Shown here: positions 1 through 8,316 of the stretch, in pieces | Layout of the letters: every line of letters starts with the position of its first letter | How positions within the stretch are numbered: position 1 is the first letter of the stretch | Assembly (NCBI RefSeq): GCF_030269665.1 | Contig: NZ_BSTS01000019.1 | Location: 60,248-124,247 of the forward strand | Reading direction: 5' to 3' | Length of the DNA: 64,000 bases | From: Actinomycetospora sp. NBRC 106375 | GTDB lineage: Bacteria; Actinomycetota; Actinomycetes; Mycobacteriales; Pseudonocardiaceae | Notes under the pieces: model-generated | Seen by the model: only the letters and a program-made list of their open reading frames with translations | Databases searched by the model: none | What the model was told of the DNA's origin: nothing | Made by a program: the position numbers and the translations under genes

Positions 1-245
1 TAGTGGTCCTCGTCGAAGTGCGCCATGCCGGGCGCGGTGTCGAAGCCGGCGCCGCGGGCGGTGGTGACGCGCACCGGCGCGAGGTAGCGGACGTCCTCGG
101 TGAGCAGCGACAGCCAGGTGTCGTAGTCCTGGGTGTCGAGCAGCGCCGCCTCGTCGACGAGGAACTGGTGCGCCTCGAGGTGGCGGGCGTCGCCGAAGGG
201 CAGGCAGCGGTTGATCGTGCGCGGCGTCGGGGCGAGCGTGCTCAC
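1..245 (-). CDS. Aromatic-ring-hydroxylating dioxygenase beta subunit (partial)
   Basis: The GTG start at 245 overlaps the stop of the alpha-subunit gene by four bases (GTGA), and the frame stays open to the window edge, so only about the first 81 residues are present. The visible part includes HLEAHQFLVDEAALLDTQDY and WLSLLTEDVRYLAPVR, the N-terminal helix and first strands of the small SnoaL-like subunit of ring-hydroxylating dioxygenases. That subunit has no redox centre; it stabilises the alpha3beta3 oxygenase. Overlap with the alpha gene implies translational coupling and equal dosage. The C-terminal half lies outside the window. Assignment rests on these motifs plus the neighbouring alpha subunit. 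Confidence 0.85.
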   Translation of the reverse strand, partial: MSTLAPTPRTINRCLPFGDARHLEAHQFLVDEAALLDTQDYDTWLSLLTEDVRYLAPVRVTTARGAGFDTAPGMAHFDEDH

Positions 246-1609
246 GTCACACCTCCGAGGTCGACGGGACCCGGTTCGGGCGGCGGGGTCTCGAGGGCGT
301 CGGCCCACGCCCGCAGCATGGCGCGCTGGTTGTACTCGCCGAAGCCGACGTAGGCGACGCCCGGCCCGGAGAAGTGGGCGAGCGGCGGCGAGACCGGCTT
401 GTCGTCGGCGAGCAGGCCCATGCGGTTGTTGAGACGCAGCCGGCGGGCCATCGAGCCGGCCGCCGTCGAGGTGATCGACACCCAGTTCTCGACGTCGTCC
501 TGCTCGAACATCCCCGTCGACCCGAAGCACATGAGGTACGCCTTGTAGGACAGCTCCTTGAAGCGCTCCGGGGCGTTCCGGTCGACCGCGAACCACGAGA
601 GCACCTCGGTCTCGTCGGCCGACACGGGCTGCCACTGGCGCAGCGAGATGAAGGGCACGACCTCGTCGTCCTCGCCGCCGGTGACCTTCGGCCAGTTGTG
701 CACGAGGCTCAGGTTCGGGAACACCGAGGCCGCCGACACCATGAAGCCGTCGTCGCCGACCATCCGCAGCTGCGCGTCGCTCCACGTCGCGCGCATCCGC
801 GTGATCATCTCGTCGGGATAGCCGACGTAGCGCAGCCGCTCGTCGAGCGTGCCGGGCGGCAGCTTGTAGGTCGTCCCGCCGCCGGAGCCCGCCCAGTAGA
901 GCGCCCCCTCCTTGCGCTTGGACGCCTTCGGCTCCCGGAACAGGCCGATCTCCACGACGCTCGAGTGCGTGTGCGGGGTGTGGTAGCTGTCGCCGGCGAA
1001 GTTCTCCGCGCCGATCTTCCAGTTCGCCTTGACCCGCCAGCGCTGCGGGCCGACGAGCTCGATGCCCTCGAGGCTCTGCTGCGTGTAGAGGTCGAGGTAG
1101 AACGCGAAGTCGCCGAGGTACTCGCGCAGGGGCGGCGCGTCCGGGTCGAGGCTGACGAAGACCAGGCCGTTGTAGACGCCCAGCGACGGCGCGGGCAGCA
1201 GCGTCTGGCCCTTCCGGCGGAAGCCCTCCTCGCCCCCGTAGGCCTCGCCGTGGAACGGCAGGCCGACGAGCCGGCCGTCGTTGCGGTACGACCACCCGTG
1301 GTACGGGCAGCGGAAGTGCGACGCGTTGCCCATCTCGGCGCGGCAGACCTGCATCCCGCGGTGCAGGCACATGTTGAACATGGCCCGCACGACGCCGGAC
1401 TCGTCGCGGCTGACGATGAACGAGTCCTCGACGACGCGGCGCACGACGTAGTCGCCGGGCCGGGGGATCTCCGACTCGTGGGCGACGAACACCCACGAGC
1501 GCCCGAACACCCGCTCGCGCTCGAGCGCGAAGATCTCGTCGTCGTTGTAGATGTGCGCGGGCACCATCCCCCGCCGGACGTCCTCGAGGACCGCCGTCTG
1601 GTCACCCAT
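242..1609 (-). CDS. Rieske aromatic-ring dioxygenase, alpha subunit
   Basis: This is the catalytic subunit of a Rieske non-haem iron oxygenase that inserts O2 into an aromatic ring, 455 residues as usual for the family. The Rieske cluster ligands are Cys81-x-His83 (CLHRG) and Cys101-x2-His104 (CPYHGWSY). The mononuclear iron ligands are in GDSYHTPHTH (Asp207 bridge, His210, His215), with a further acidic ligand likely in QDDVENW near the C terminus. The beta-subunit gene overlaps its stop codon. A perfect CTCTGCT-N-AGCAGAG inverted repeat lies 12 bases before the start codon, probably the operator of the IclR protein encoded just upstream. The substrate cannot be read from sequence; the neighbouring carboxylate carrier suggests an aromatic acid. 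Ferredoxin and reductase genes are not in view. Confidence 0.93.
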   Translation of the reverse strand: MGDQTAVLEDVRRGMVPAHIYNDDEIFALERERVFGRSWVFVAHESEIPRPGDYVVRRVVEDSFIVSRDESGVVRAMFNMCLHRGMQVCRAEMGNASHFRCPYHGWSYRNDGRLVGLPFHGEAYGGEEGFRRKGQTLLPAPSLGVYNGLVFVSLDPDAPPLREYLGDFAFYLDLYTQQSLEGIELVGPQRWRVKANWKIGAENFAGDSYHTPHTHSSVVEIGLFREPKASKRKEGALYWAGSGGGTTYKLPPGTLDERLRYVGYPDEMITRMRATWSDAQLRMVGDDGFMVSAASVFPNLSLVHNWPKVTGGEDDEVVPFISLRQWQPVSADETEVLSWFAVDRNAPERFKELSYKAYLMCFGSTGMFEQDDVENWVSITSTAAGSMARRLRLNNRMGLLADDKPVSPPLAHFSGPGVAYVGFGEYNQRAMLRAWADALETPPPEPGPVDLGGVT

Positions 1610-1620
1610 TCCGACCTCTT

Positions 1621-1635
1621 CTCTGCTCAGCAGAG
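1621..1635. promoter_or_regulatory. Putative IclR operator before the dioxygenase genes
   Basis: CTCTGCTCAGCAGAG is a perfect inverted repeat with 7-base arms around one central base, ending 12 bases before the dioxygenase start codon. A close variant lies before the IclR gene (2487-2501) and a spaced variant between the transporter and the TPP enzyme (3974-3990). A second, weaker repeat (TCCT-CTC-AGGA) follows at 1642-1652. That IclR binds here is inference from position and repetition. Confidence 0.6.
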
Positions 1636-1688
1636 GGTCTTTCCTCTCAGGAGAGAGTGACGGGCGTGGCCGGGCGCCGTCAAGGTGC

Positions 1689-2468
1689 TCAGAGCAGGAG
1701 GGTGTCGATCTCGCGGGCCGCCTCGCGGACGGCCTCGAGCATCGCCGACCACCGCGGCTCCGCGAGCCGTCCGGTCGGGCCCGAGGCGTTGATCGCGTGG
1801 CGCGGGCTGCGGGCGCCCGTGAGTGCGACGGCGATCGAGCCGACGCCCTCCTCGCTCTCCTCGGCGCTGGTCGCGTAGCCGGCGGCGCGGATCGCGGCGA
1901 GCTCGGCCAGCAGCTGGGTACGGGTGCCGATCGAGTGCGGCGTCATCCGCTCCAGCTCCTCGGACGGGAAGAGCGCGCGCACCTCCTCGTCGTCGAGGGT
2001 CGCGAGCATCGCCTTCCCGTTCGAGGTGCAGTGCGCCGGCACCGACCGCCCGAGGCGGCCCCCGACCCGCAGCGCGCGGCTGCTCTCGATCGAGTCGATG
2101 AAGTGCACCTGGTCGCCCTCGAGCCGGCCCAGGTGCACGGTCTCCTCGAGCTCGACGTTGAGCTTCTCCAGCACCGGCCGCGCGCGGGTGCGCACGTCGA
2201 GGCGCCGCAGGATGCCGAGCGCCACGCCGTCGAGCGAGGGCCCGGGCACGTAGCTGCGCGTGGCGGCGTCCTGCCGGACGAACCCGCGGTACTGGAGCAT
2301 CGCGAGCAGCCGGTGCGCGGTCGAGGTGGCGACCCCGAGGTAGGTGCTGACGTCGGTGAGCCGCAGCCGCGGCCGGTCGCCGAGCAGCAGGAGGACCTTG
2401 AGCGCGTTGTCCACCGAGTCGATCGGGTACTGCGGCGTCGACCCGAACTCGGGAGCCTCGGCGTCCAT
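1689..2468 (-). CDS. IclR family transcriptional regulator
   Basis: A 259-residue regulator, the normal IclR length. An N-terminal winged helix-turn-helix (about residues 15-75; LRLTDVSTYLGVATSTAHRL) is followed by the effector-binding domain that usually senses small aromatic or carboxylic acids. It lies between the dioxygenase and the transporter genes, all on the same strand, and so is the likely local regulator. A near copy of the dioxygenase operator (CTCTGCTGTGCAGAA, 2487-2501) sits 19 bases before its own start, which fits autoregulation. Whether it activates or represses cannot be told. Confidence 0.92.
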   Translation of the reverse strand: MDAEAPEFGSTPQYPIDSVDNALKVLLLLGDRPRLRLTDVSTYLGVATSTAHRLLAMLQYRGFVRQDAATRSYVPGPSLDGVALGILRRLDVRTRARPVLEKLNVELEETVHLGRLEGDQVHFIDSIESSRALRVGGRLGRSVPAHCTSNGKAMLATLDDEEVRALFPSEELERMTPHSIGTRTQLLAELAAIRAAGYATSAEESEEGVGSIAVALTGARSPRHAINASGPTGRLAEPRWSAMLEAVREAAREIDTLLL

Positions 2469-2486
2469 GCCCCGAGCCTACGGACT

Positions 2487-2501
2487 CTCTGCTGTGCAGA
2501 A
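2487..2501. promoter_or_regulatory. Putative IclR autoregulatory site
   Basis: CTCTGCTGTGCAGAA contains the inverted repeat TCTGC-TGT-GCAGA. Read with its gaps it matches the 1621-1635 site at 12 of 15 positions. It lies 19 bases before the IclR start codon. Confidence 0.55.
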
Positions 2502-2513
2502 GATCCCCCGCGC

Positions 2514-2557
2514 ACGTGAGCGAACTTCCGGGCTATAGCCCGGAAGTTCGCTCACGT
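2514..2557. terminator. 44-bp perfect palindrome, probable terminator
   Basis: Bases 2514-2535 are the exact reverse complement of 2536-2557, giving a 22-bp stem with no loop (centre GGCTATAGCC). It begins seven bases after the stop of the MatC-like transporter gene and ends before the IclR promoter region. There is no T-tract, as is common for actinobacterial hairpin terminators. It probably ends transporter transcription and insulates the IclR promoter. A protein-binding role is also possible given its length. Confidence 0.7.
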
Positions 2558-2563
2558 AGGCAC

Positions 2564-3949
2564 TCACGACGCCGGGAGGATGAACGCCAGCCACGTGACC
2601 ACCGGGGCGACGAGGATCAGCGTGAGGCCCCAGGCGAGCAGGGTGCGGAACACCTGGGGTCGCCCCTCCTCCGGCGCGTTCGCGAGCGTCAGCGCACCCA
2701 CCGAGGAGAAGGGTGTGGAGTCGACGACCGTCGCCGAGATCGCCAGCGCGACGATCACGCCGCCGGCGGCGATCTGCCCGCTCAGGAGGAACGGCGCCGC
2801 GAGCGGGATGAGCACGCCGAGCAGCCCCGCGCTCGAGGCGAAGGCGGAGGTCGCCGCCCCGACCAGGCAGAGCAGGAAGGCCACCAGCAGCGGCGTGCCC
2901 AGCGACGAGATGCCGTGCCCGACGACGTCGATCGTCCCGAAGCGCTGCAGCGCCGCGATGTAGGTGACGACGCCGCAGATCAGCAGCACCACGGTCCACA
3001 CGATGCGCTTGTCGGCACCCGCCACGCGGTCGGGGAAGACCAGGTGCAGCAGGGCCGCCGCGCCCAGGGCGAGGAAGCCGATCTCCGCGCCGAACACCAG
3101 CGCGCCGACGGCCACGCCGATGATCACGATCAGGGTGATCCACTGGTCGATGCGCAGGGCCTCGCGCGGTGGGGCGTCGGCGACGGTCGTGGTGGTCGTG
3201 ACCGTCTCCGTGGTCCCGGCCGCCGCCGTGGCCGTGCCGCCACCGCCGTCGGGCCCGCTCGACGGAGCCGACGGGGCCGGTGCCGCCCCCGACCCGGCAC
3301 CGGCCACCGCCGCGCCGTCCACGGCGGGCTCGGCCCGGCCCTCGCGGATCAGGGCGGGGCCGCCGAAGAGCAGGTAGGCGACGGCGCCGAGCACGAGGTT
3401 GGCCGCGAGGTTGCCGAAGAACAGCTCGGCGGCCGAGAGGTCGAGGTGGGCGGCGTCCGCGGCCCGGTTCACGATCACCGCGAGGCCGTTGAGCGGCGAG
3501 AAGTTCCCGGCCGACGACCCGTGGATGACCATGAGCGCCGACAGCCGGCGGTCGACGCCGTAGCGCTCGCCGATCCCCATGCACAGCGGCGCGAGCATCG
3601 CGACGCCGGCCGGGCCGAGCGCGCCGGCCATCGTCGGGATCGCGGCGAAGACGAAGAGCATCCACGGCACCAGCGCCGGGCGGTCGCCGAGCAGCCCGCA
3701 GGCCCGGTCGACCAGCCACTGCAGCGTGCCGTTCACGCTGGCCAGCCCGAAGAGGTAGGTCACGCCGACGAGCAGCACGAACAGGTCGGGCGGGAAGCCC
3801 GACAGCACGTCCTTGACGCTCTCGCCGGCCACGAGCGTGCCCACGAGGAAGGTGGCGATCAGGGCGAGGACCCCGATGTTGACCGGGCGCAGCGTGCCGA
3901 TGACGAAGATCAGCACGAGACCGATGATCCCGATGACGTGGATGGACAC
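2564..3949 (-). CDS. MatC-like dicarboxylate/anion carrier
   Basis: A 461-residue polytopic membrane protein starting directly with a hydrophobic helix, resembling the MatC/SLC13-like carboxylate carriers (MatC_N domain) of the ion-transporter superfamily. Conserved-looking loops include IHGSSAGNFSPLNGLAVIVN near residue 150 and VDSTPFSSVGALTLAN near residue 410, the paired S/P-rich loops expected at the substrate site. Between the halves (about residues 213-265) is an Ala/Gly/Thr/Pro-rich linker containing a run of threonines, longer than usual and probably cytosolic. It is divergent from the TPP enzyme with 72 bases between them. Uptake of an organic acid substrate for the adjacent enzymes is the likely role. 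Confidence 0.8.
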   Translation of the reverse strand: MSIHVIGIIGLVLIFVIGTLRPVNIGVLALIATFLVGTLVAGESVKDVLSGFPPDLFVLLVGVTYLFGLASVNGTLQWLVDRACGLLGDRPALVPWMLFVFAAIPTMAGALGPAGVAMLAPLCMGIGERYGVDRRLSALMVIHGSSAGNFSPLNGLAVIVNRAADAAHLDLSAAELFFGNLAANLVLGAVAYLLFGGPALIREGRAEPAVDGAAVAGAGSGAAPAPSAPSSGPDGGGGTATAAAGTTETVTTTTTVADAPPREALRIDQWITLIVIIGVAVGALVFGAEIGFLALGAAALLHLVFPDRVAGADKRIVWTVVLLICGVVTYIAALQRFGTIDVVGHGISSLGTPLLVAFLLCLVGAATSAFASSAGLLGVLIPLAAPFLLSGQIAAGGVIVALAISATVVDSTPFSSVGALTLANAPEEGRPQVFRTLLAWGLTLILVAPVVTWLAFILPAS

Positions 3950-3973
3950 GGTGATCGCTCCCCGGATTTCGGA

Positions 3974-3990
3974 GCAGAAGTCTTCTCTGC
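3974..3990. promoter_or_regulatory. Putative IclR-type site in a divergent promoter
   Basis: An inverted repeat GCAGA-N7-TCTGC encloses a smaller one (AGAAG-T-CTTCT). It lies between the divergent transporter and TPP-enzyme genes. The half-sites match those at 1621-1635 and 2487-2501 but the spacing is wider, so common control by the IclR protein is likely but less certain here. Confidence 0.45.
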
Positions 3991-4021
3991 GGTGAAGAAG
4001 AGTGTCTGGCAGGCTCGACTC

Positions 4022-5698
4022 GTGTCAACCGTCACAGCGAGCCCCAGCACCGGCGCCGACCTCGTCGTCGCGTGTCTCGCGGCCGAGGGCGTCGACCTCG
4101 TCACCGGCGTGCCCGGCACGACGGTCATGGAGGTCATCGACGCCATCGCGCGGCGCGACGACGTCCGCTACCTGCACACGCGCCACGAGCAGGTCGCCGG
4201 GTTCCTCGCCGACGGCTCGTCCCGGGGCGGGCGCCTCGGGGTGGCGCTGGTGTCGCGCGGACCGGGCGCCGCGAACGCGGCCATCGCCGTGCAGAACGCC
4301 TACGACGAGTCGGTGCCGATGCTGCTGCTCGTGGGCCAGGTCGCCGACCGGATCGTCGAGCGCCGCGCCTTCGAGGAGGCCGACGTCGTCGCCACCTTCC
4401 GGCCGATGACGAAGTGGGCGCTCGAGGTCCGGCGGGCCGACCGCATCCCAGAACTGCTCCAGCGCGCGGTCCGCACCGCGGTCTCGGGGCGGCCGGGTCC
4501 GGTGGTCGTGTCGTTGCCGCTGGACGTCCTGCAGGACACCGTCGACGAGGACGTCGTCCCGGCCCGCCGGTGGCGCCCCTACCCGCCGGCAGCGGACCCG
4601 TCCGGGGTCGCCGAGGCCGTGGGGGTCCTCGCGGCGGCGGCGCGCCCGGTCGTGATCGCCGGCGGCGGCGCCGCGCACGCCCCGGACGACCTCACGGCGC
4701 TCGCCGACCGACTCGGGGCGCCGCTGGTGACGACCTGGCTGCGGCAGGGCGCCGTCTCCCACGACCACCCGGCCTTCCTGGGCGCCCTCGGCTACGGCGT
4801 GCACGACGTCACCTGGCGGGCGGTGCAGGAGGCCGACGTCGTGGTCGCCCTCGGGTGCCGGTTCTCCGAGTTCTCGACGCGGCGCTGGACGCTGCTGCAC
4901 CCCGGCACCCGGCTGGTCCACGTCGACGTCGACCCCGTCGAGCTGGGCCGGGTGTACGTCCCGGACGTCGGCCTCGTGGCCGACGCCGGGGTGGCCGCCC
5001 GGGCGCTGGCGTCAGCGCTCCCTCCCCCCGACGACGCGCGCCTCCGGCGGCGGACCGCGCTGCGGGCGGAGTACGAGAAGGCCTCGGCGCCCGACTCCCC
5101 CGTCCTCGACGACGACGAGCCGCGCGGCCTGGTGTCGAGCCGCGCGGCGATCGCGGCGCTGACCCCGCTCGCCGCCCGCGGCGACGTGCTGCTGGTGCAG
5201 GACGCGCCGAGCTTCGGGCCGTGGACCCACCGCTACCTGCGGCTCCCCCGGCCCGGCCGGTTCGCCGGGTCGGCGGGCGGGGCGATGGGCTGGGGGTTCC
5301 CGGCGGCGATGGGGCTCGCGCTCGCGCGCCCCGAGCTGCGCACGGTGTGCGTCAGCGGCGACGGCAGCTTCTGGATGGTCGCCCAGGACCTCGAGACCTG
5401 CGTCCGCGAGGGCCTCGGCGTCGTCACCGTCGTCATGAACAACAACGCCTACGGCAACACCCGCGACCGCCAGCGCCTGGCGCACGACGGCCGCTACCTC
5501 GGGGTGTTCTACGGCAACGCCGACCTCGCCGCGTTCGCGCGCTCGCTCGGGGCGTTCGGGGTGCGGGTCGAGCGCGACGAGGACCTCCCGCCCGCCCTGG
5601 ACGCGGCGCTCGCGCAGGACGGGCCGGCCGTCGTCGACGTCGTCCAGCACCCGATGTACGGCCTGCCGCCCGGCCTCGAGCCCCCGGCCGCGCGGTGA
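4022..5698 (+). CDS. Thiamine-diphosphate-dependent enzyme (acetolactate synthase/benzoylformate decarboxylase-like)
   Basis: A 558-residue enzyme with the three-domain POX/ALS fold. The PYR domain has the cofactor-activating Glu in HTRHEQVAG (near residue 58). A central Rossmann-like domain follows. The PP domain carries the ThDP/Mg motif GDGSFWM...NNNAYGN near residue 450. I chose the GTG at 4022: the frame is open far upstream but that part is antisense to the transporter gene, and alignment with the family starts here. The substrate is not identifiable. Its place with a Rieske dioxygenase and an acid carrier suggests decarboxylation or carboligation of a 2-oxo acid in the same catabolic route rather than branched-chain amino acid synthesis. 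Confidence 0.85.
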   Translation: MSTVTASPSTGADLVVACLAAEGVDLVTGVPGTTVMEVIDAIARRDDVRYLHTRHEQVAGFLADGSSRGGRLGVALVSRGPGAANAAIAVQNAYDESVPMLLLVGQVADRIVERRAFEEADVVATFRPMTKWALEVRRADRIPELLQRAVRTAVSGRPGPVVVSLPLDVLQDTVDEDVVPARRWRPYPPAADPSGVAEAVGVLAAAARPVVIAGGGAAHAPDDLTALADRLGAPLVTTWLRQGAVSHDHPAFLGALGYGVHDVTWRAVQEADVVVALGCRFSEFSTRRWTLLHPGTRLVHVDVDPVELGRVYVPDVGLVADAGVAARALASALPPPDDARLRRRTALRAEYEKASAPDSPVLDDDEPRGLVSSRAAIAALTPLAARGDVLLVQDAPSFGPWTHRYLRLPRPGRFAGSAGGAMGWGFPAAMGLALARPELRTVCVSGDGSFWMVAQDLETCVREGLGVVTVVMNNNAYGNTRDRQRLAHDGRYLGVFYGNADLAAFARSLGAFGVRVERDEDLPPALDAALAQDGPAVVDVVQHPMYGLPPGLEPPAAR

Positions 5699-5794
5699 GG
5701 CGGCGCGCACCGCGGGGCGGACCGCCGGACGCCGCTCTCCAACTCGATCTCCCGGGATGTCAGGAGTCCGGCGCCGGCCACGGTCGTCGGCGGT

Positions 5795-6481
5795 CTAGGG
5801 CCCCGGTGGGTGCGCGGCGAGGAACACGTCGACGGCGTGGTCCGCGCGCCGCGCCGCCGCGGCGTCGTCGAGAGCGGGCGCCTCGGGGTGGAACATGCCC
5901 TCGTCGAGCACTCGCCCGACGAGCAGGAACGCGAGGTCGTCGGCGGCCGCCGCGGGATCACCCACCGACAGCAGACCCCGCCGGTCGAGCTCCGCGAGGT
6001 GCCCCGCCAGCGCCGCCAGCACCCGCGACGGCGTCCGCGCCCAGTACGTCGCGGCGAGCTCCGGGAACCGCGCGGCCTCGCTGATCACCAGCCGCCGCAG
6101 CGCGAGCACCTGGGGGTGCCCGACCGCCGCCAGGTAGCGGCGCGCGACCGCCCGCAGCGCCGGCTCGAGCTCCGCCGCGGACGTGACCCCGTCGAACGCC
6201 GCGCCCAGCTCCTCGACGAAGGCGTCGGCGGTGGCGCTCACGCCGAGGACGATCTCGGCGAACAGCGACGACTTGTCGGCGAACTGGTTGTAGACGGTCT
6301 GCTTGGAGACGGCCGCGGCCGCGGCGATCTGCTCGGTGCTCGTCGCCCGGTAGCCCTGCGCCAGGAAGAGCGCGGTCGCGGCCTGCACGATCGCGGCCCG
6401 CTTGCCCGCCGTCGGGGCCGCGCGGGCCGTCGGTACGCCCGGTCCGACCCGGACCAGCAGGCCCTCGGCGTCGGTCACCAC
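5795..6481 (-). CDS. TetR family transcriptional regulator
   Basis: A 228-residue repressor with the TetR N-terminal domain at about residues 27-75 (AATALFLAQGYRATSTEQIA...VSKQTVYNQFADKSSLF) and an all-helical ligand-binding domain with an AefR-like C-terminal region. The start is one of two adjacent GTG codons (6481 or 6478). It is divergent from a DUF998 membrane protein, and the 56-base gap holds a 38-bp near-perfect palindrome that is very probably its operator. It should repress itself and the DUF998 gene. The ligand is unknown. Confidence 0.92.
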   Translation of the reverse strand: MVTDAEGLLVRVGPGVPTARAAPTAGKRAAIVQAATALFLAQGYRATSTEQIAAAAAVSKQTVYNQFADKSSLFAEIVLGVSATADAFVEELGAAFDGVTSAAELEPALRAVARRYLAAVGHPQVLALRRLVISEAARFPELAATYWARTPSRVLAALAGHLAELDRRGLLSVGDPAAAADDLAFLLVGRVLDEGMFHPEAPALDDAAAARRADHAVDVFLAAHPPGP

Positions 6482-6500
6482 GCCACCTCCGCGGGAAGAC

Positions 6501-6538
6501 TGGACCGCACGGTACCCAGCTCAGTACCGTTCGGTCCA
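6501..6538. promoter_or_regulatory. TetR operator, 38-bp inverted repeat overlapping a start codon
   Basis: TGGACCGCACGGTAC (6501-6515) and GTACCGTTCGGTCCA (6524-6538) are reverse complements except for one base, separated by 8 bases. The right arm recurs as GTACCGATCAGTCCA at 6542-6556 (13 of 15 identical), inside the first codons of the DUF998 gene. The right arm ends on the A of that gene's ATG. Binding here would block both divergent genes. Confidence 0.8.
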
Positions 6539-7272
6539 TGAGTACCGATCAGTCCAACGAGCGGGGCACCGGACCGTCGGGCAGCCCGCTCGTCGGGCGG
6601 GGGGACGCCGACCGCACGGCGGCGATCACGCGGTCGCTGCTCGGTTACGGCGTGATCGTCGGACCGTTCTACGTCGTGGTCGGCCTGGCGCAGGCGCTCA
6701 CGCGTGAGGGGTTCGACCTCACCCGCCACGACCTGAGCCTGCTGGCCAACGGCCCGCTGGGCTGGATCCAGATCGCGAACCTGGTCCTCTCCGGCCTCAT
6801 GGTGATCGCGGCGGCGGTGGGCATGCGGCGCGCCCTACGGGTCCTCGGGGGCGGGCCGGGCAGTGTCTGGGGTCCGCGCCTCGTCGCCGGCTACGGCATC
6901 GGGATGGTGGGGGCGGGGGTGTTCGTCGCGGACCCGATGAACGGCTTCCCGCCCGGCACACGCGACGACGGGCCGGAGGCGCCGAGCATCGCCGGCCTCG
7001 GGCACCTGCTGTTCGGCGGCCTCGGGTTCCTCGCCCTCGTCGTCGGCTGCTTCGTGCTCGCCCGCGCCTACCGCGACCGGACCGGCCTCGCCTGGTTCTC
7101 CCGCATCACGGGCGTGCTCTTCCTCGTCGGCTTCGCGGGCATCGCGACCGGGAGCGCCACCCCGGTGGTCGTGCTCGGCTTCTGGGTCGCGCTGATCGTC
7201 GCGTGGACGTGGCTCGCGCTCGTCTCGCTCGACCTCTACCGGCGCACCCCGCTGCTCACCCCGGCCTCCTGA
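6538..7272 (+). CDS. DUF998 family membrane protein
   Basis: A 244-residue protein with six to seven predicted membrane segments after a short polar N terminus. YGVIVGPFYVVVGLAQALTR and the following HDLSLLANGPLGWIQIANLV match the DUF998 family, and FVADPMNGFPPGT is the usual extracytoplasmic loop of that family. No function is established for DUF998. It is probably the target of the divergent TetR regulator, since a large operator overlaps its start codon. A role in efflux or membrane stress is a guess from that pairing. Confidence 0.85.
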   Translation: MSTDQSNERGTGPSGSPLVGRGDADRTAAITRSLLGYGVIVGPFYVVVGLAQALTREGFDLTRHDLSLLANGPLGWIQIANLVLSGLMVIAAAVGMRRALRVLGGGPGSVWGPRLVAGYGIGMVGAGVFVADPMNGFPPGTRDDGPEAPSIAGLGHLLFGGLGFLALVVGCFVLARAYRDRTGLAWFSRITGVLFLVGFAGIATGSATPVVVLGFWVALIVAWTWLALVSLDLYRRTPLLTPAS

Positions 7273-7382
7273 GGCGTCGCCCGTCGTCCAGCGGTGCCGG
7301 ACACCGCCCTGGACCACCGGGTACGGACGGCGCTACTCGTGTCCCTGGACGGGGGGCGTCCGACCGGAAGGTGGAGTCCGCC

Positions 7383-8258
7383 ATGCCCGACTACTCGATC
7401 CGCCCCCTGTGCTTCTCGCACGTCGACCTGCCGCGTGAGTTCTTCGGCGGGGTCCCGATCCACAGCGGCGAGGGCGTGTCCGCCTCGCCGATGATCTACG
7501 TCCTGCTCAGCGGGCAGGACGACGGTGACGACAGCGGCACGGTCCACCACTACCTCGTCGACGCGGGCTTCCACGCCGACAAGTGGATCCACCGGTTCGG
7601 CTTCTACGACTGGGAGCCACCCGAGACCGTCCTGGCCAAGGTCGGGGTGGCGCCGGAGCAGATCGAGAAGGTCTTCCTGACCCACATGCACTTCGACCAC
7701 GCCAACAACGTCGGCGCGTTCGCCAACGCCGAGGTGTACGTGCAGTGGGACGAGTACCAGGGCTGGCTGAAGGCCCTCGCCCTCCCGGACCTCTACACCC
7801 CGCTGGGCGAGGAGAGCTGGATCACCTCGTCGTTCGACCGCGATGACGCCCGCGTGTTCGGCGAGCTCGCCCGCGACCACCGGCTGCTGTTCGTGGGCGA
7901 CGGCGACGAGCTCGCGCCCGGCATCCGCGGCCACCTCTCGAAGGACGGGCACACCTTCGGCACCCAGTGGGTCTCGGTGGACACCTCCGGCGGGCACTAC
8001 GTCGTCGCCGGCGACGCCGTCATGTGGTACTCGAACGTCGAGGAGATGTGGCCCAGCGGCTACACCAACGGCAACACGTACTCGATGCTCATGACCTACG
8101 GCGCGATCCACCAGTACCTCGGCGGTGACGTCGACCGGATCGTGCCGGGCCACGACACCCTCGTGTTCGACCGGCACCCCAGCTGGAAGATCGGACCCAA
8201 CGAGGTCGCCGAGGTGCACGTCGCCGCCTGGGACGCCTCGCGGCGGCCGGGCCCCTGA
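7383..8258 (+). CDS. MBL-fold metallo-hydrolase (lactonase-like)
   Basis: A 291-residue metallo-beta-lactamase-fold hydrolase. The metal motif HxHxDH is present as THMHFDHANN near residue 102. Further ligands are likely His209 in SGGHYVVAGDA and the His in VPGHDTLVF. The overall layout resembles N-acyl-homoserine-lactone lactonases and related lactonases; the substrate is not proven. The ATG at 7383 was preferred to upstream in-frame starts that overlap the DUF998 gene. It has an AAGGTGGAG ribosome-binding site. Confidence 0.85.
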   Translation: MPDYSIRPLCFSHVDLPREFFGGVPIHSGEGVSASPMIYVLLSGQDDGDDSGTVHHYLVDAGFHADKWIHRFGFYDWEPPETVLAKVGVAPEQIEKVFLTHMHFDHANNVGAFANAEVYVQWDEYQGWLKALALPDLYTPLGEESWITSSFDRDDARVFGELARDHRLLFVGDGDELAPGIRGHLSKDGHTFGTQWVSVDTSGGHYVVAGDAVMWYSNVEEMWPSGYTNGNTYSMLMTYGAIHQYLGGDVDRIVPGHDTLVFDRHPSWKIGPNEVAEVHVAAWDASRRPGP

Positions 8259-8316
8259 TCGCCCCGGCGGGCACCGCGTTCACCCGCCCGCCACCTGGCC
8301 CGGCGACGATGCGCCG

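Noticed and set aside
2516..4021. Open frame continuing 502 codons upstream of the TPP enzyme
   Set aside because: It is antisense to the MatC-like carrier, rich in Arg/Gln/Asp with no fold-like pattern; the enzyme homology begins at GTG 4022.
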